Shown here piece by piece: positions 62,692-64,000 of a DNA stretch of 64,000 bases. The position numbers and the translations under genes are program-made. This stretch comes from Glaciecola sp048820975 (GTDB lineage: Bacteria > Pseudomonadota > Gammaproteobacteria > Enterobacterales > Alteromonadaceae), in the NCBI RefSeq assembly GCF_048820975.1, contig NZ_JBMEUF010000003.1, positions 124,001 to 188,000 on the forward strand, read 5' to 3'. The first letter of the stretch is position 1; every line of letters starts with the position of its first letter. The notes beneath the pieces were generated by a model. It was not told the DNA's origin. It ran no database searches and worked only from the letters and a program-made list of their open reading frames with translations.

Positions 62692-63804
62692 ATGAAGTTT
62701 AATTTACTTAACACTGATGGTTTAGCCAGGCGCGGCCAACTTGTGTTTGATCGCGGCGTAGTGGAAACTCCAGCATTTATGCCGGTGGGTACTTACGGTA
62801 CCGTAAAAGGCATGACGCCTGAAGAGCTAGCCGATACAAACGCGCATATATGCTTAGGAAATACCTTTCACTTAATGTTACGTCCTGGCACTGACATCAT
62901 AAAACAACATGGCGATTTACATGATTTTATGCACTGGGATAAGCCTATTTTAACTGATTCCGGCGGCTTTCAGGTATTTTCATTAGGCGCTATGCGTAAA
63001 ATTACCGAAGAGGGCGTTACCTTTAGATCGCCCATCAACGGTGAGAAAATTCTTTTAACACCTGAAAAGTCCATGCAAGTGCAGCGCGATTTAGGCTCTG
63101 ACATTGTTATGATTTTTGATGAGTGTACTCCTTTCCCTGCTACGGTTGAAGAAGCAGAGCGTTCAATGCAGCTCTCATTGCGCTGGGCTAAACGCAGTAA
63201 AGAGGAACATGGTGATAACCCATCCGCTTTATTTGGTATTATTCAAGGCGGCATGTATGAAGGTTTACGCGATGTATCTTTAGCGGGCCTTGAAGATATT
63301 GGATTTGATGGCTATGCAATTGGCGGTTTATCGGTTGGTGAACCGAAGCCTGATATGATGCGCATAGTGAAGCATACCGCGCCTAAAATTCCGGCTAACA
63401 AACCGCGCTATCTAATGGGCGTGGGCAAGCCAGAAGATATTGTTGAATCGGTACGCCGCGGCATTGATATGTTCGATTGCGTAATGCCTACACGAAATGC
63501 ACGTAATGGCCACTTGTTTGTAAGTGAAGGCGTAATTAAAATCAGAAACGCCAAACATAAAACAGATACATCACCTTTAGATGAAAAATGTGATTGTTAC
63601 ACTTGTAAAAATTATTCTCGGTCATACTTACATCACTTAGACAAATGTAATGAGATACTTGGCGCACGTTTAAACACTATTCATAATTTGCGTTATTACC
63701 AAATTGTGATGGAAGGCTTGCGTGAAGCTATTGGTGAAAACCGTTTAGATGAATTTGTTGCAGAATTTTATGCACAGAAAGGCATGGAAGTCCCTGAAAT
63801 TTAA
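62692..63804 (+). CDS. tgt: tRNA-guanine transglycosylase
   Basis: Tgt (370 aa) exchanges guanine-34 of GUN-anticodon tRNAs for preQ1. 'DSGGFQVFSLG' holds the catalytic Asp, 'FDCVMPTRNARNG' the second active-site Asp, and 'CDCYTCKNYSRSYLHHL' the zinc ligands (CxCxxC...H). It is preceded by the divergent peptidase gene with its own upstream region, and followed after 58 bp by yajC. Normal length. Confidence 0.97.
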   Translation: MKFNLLNTDGLARRGQLVFDRGVVETPAFMPVGTYGTVKGMTPEELADTNAHICLGNTFHLMLRPGTDIIKQHGDLHDFMHWDKPILTDSGGFQVFSLGAMRKITEEGVTFRSPINGEKILLTPEKSMQVQRDLGSDIVMIFDECTPFPATVEEAERSMQLSLRWAKRSKEEHGDNPSALFGIIQGGMYEGLRDVSLAGLEDIGFDGYAIGGLSVGEPKPDMMRIVKHTAPKIPANKPRYLMGVGKPEDIVESVRRGIDMFDCVMPTRNARNGHLFVSEGVIKIRNAKHKTDTSPLDEKCDCYTCKNYSRSYLHHLDKCNEILGARLNTIHNLRYYQIVMEGLREAIGENRLDEFVAEFYAQKGMEVPEI

Positions 63805-63862
63805 ATTAATTTCAGTGTGCGAAGTGTTTAACCTACTTAATAATTAAAAAAAAGGAAATCTT

Positions 63863-64000
63863 ATGAGCTTTTTTATATCTACAGCCCAAGCCCAAGAAGC
63901 AGGCGGCGCAGCCCCTGGTTTTGGTTTTGAACCTCTAATTATGCTGGCTGTATTTGGCCTAATCTTTTATTTCTTGTTGTATCGCCCTCAAGCTAAGCGT
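63863..64000 (+). CDS. yajC: Preprotein translocase subunit YajC (start only)
   Basis: The first 46 codons of YajC, cut by the window end: MSFFISTAQAQEAGG..., a short periplasmic-side start, then one membrane helix (LIMLAVFGLIFYFLLYRPQ), ending in the typical RPQAKR. AAGGAAA lies 6-7 bases before the ATG. In gammaproteobacteria it is followed by secD and secF; those would lie beyond the window. Confidence 0.92.
   Translation, partial: MSFFISTAQAQEAGGAAPGFGFEPLIMLAVFGLIFYFLLYRPQAKR

Noticed and set aside
1..64000. Prophage, integrase, IS transposase or toxin-antitoxin genes
   Set aside because: None was seen among the genes or in the gaps; the mosaic look comes from the hairpin repeats, not from recognisable mobile-element genes.

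Overview
The window looks like chromosome from a marine gammaproteobacterium of the Alteromonadales (Alteromonas/Paraglaciecola/Glaciecola-like). This rests on gene content: alginate lyase beside a large TonB-dependent receptor, an Oar-like receptor, leuABCD, the glyoxylate shunt, queA-tgt-yajC and moderate-to-low GC judged by eye. The genus is inference only.

Layout. 0-8.6 kb: a FAD oxidoreductase, ferredoxin FdxA, then a small alginate-use island (TonB-dependent receptor, PL7 alginate lyase) followed by a cytochrome c/Vgb-like propeller protein and a DUF2945 protein. 8.6-29.1 kb: an accessory stretch divided by six intergenic arrays of one two-hairpin repeat. The segments hold a giant FG-GAP lipoprotein; a tricorn-type protease; an SDR enzyme; a phosphorus-scavenging set (Oar-like receptor, secreted nuclease/phosphatase lipoprotein, PhoD); and a porin / half-size PBP / GGDEF-EAL set. 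A tRNA with CAT anticodon closes it. 29.4-34.8 kb: LrgA/LrgB, a receiver-CheC protein with a solo PAS protein, and two overlapping DUF1566 genes. 34.8-41.4 kb: hemW-rdgB, srmB, an ExeA/ExeB-like pair and an HD-GYP protein. 41.5-46.6 kb: leuABCD preceded by a complete leucine attenuator (promoter, leader peptide, antiterminator, terminator). 46.7-51.8 kb: glcB, a LysR regulator and aceA. 52-55.6 kb: a PhoA-type phosphatase, a DUF2855 protein and a VC0807-type membrane protein. 55.8-59.1 kb: a compact K+ channel-DUF350-DUF1190-ATP-grasp operon. 59.6-64 kb: queA, an M49-like lipoprotein peptidase on the other strand, tgt and the start of yajC.

The most interesting signals are: (1) the channel/DUF350/DUF1190/ATP-grasp membrane module; (2) the porin-PBP-c-di-GMP operon, which resembles a three-compartment signalling relay; (3) a GspB-like secretion protein whose N-terminus matches the DUF3391 domain of the neighbouring HD-GYP protein, itself missing its HD histidine; (4) the two-hairpin repeat family with covarying stems, confined to the accessory half; (5) the leucine attenuator; and (6) unexplained palindromes, including an inverted pair of perfect DnaA boxes and a 28-bp palindrome before the nuclease gene. 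All assignments come from reading the sequence; no database search was run.
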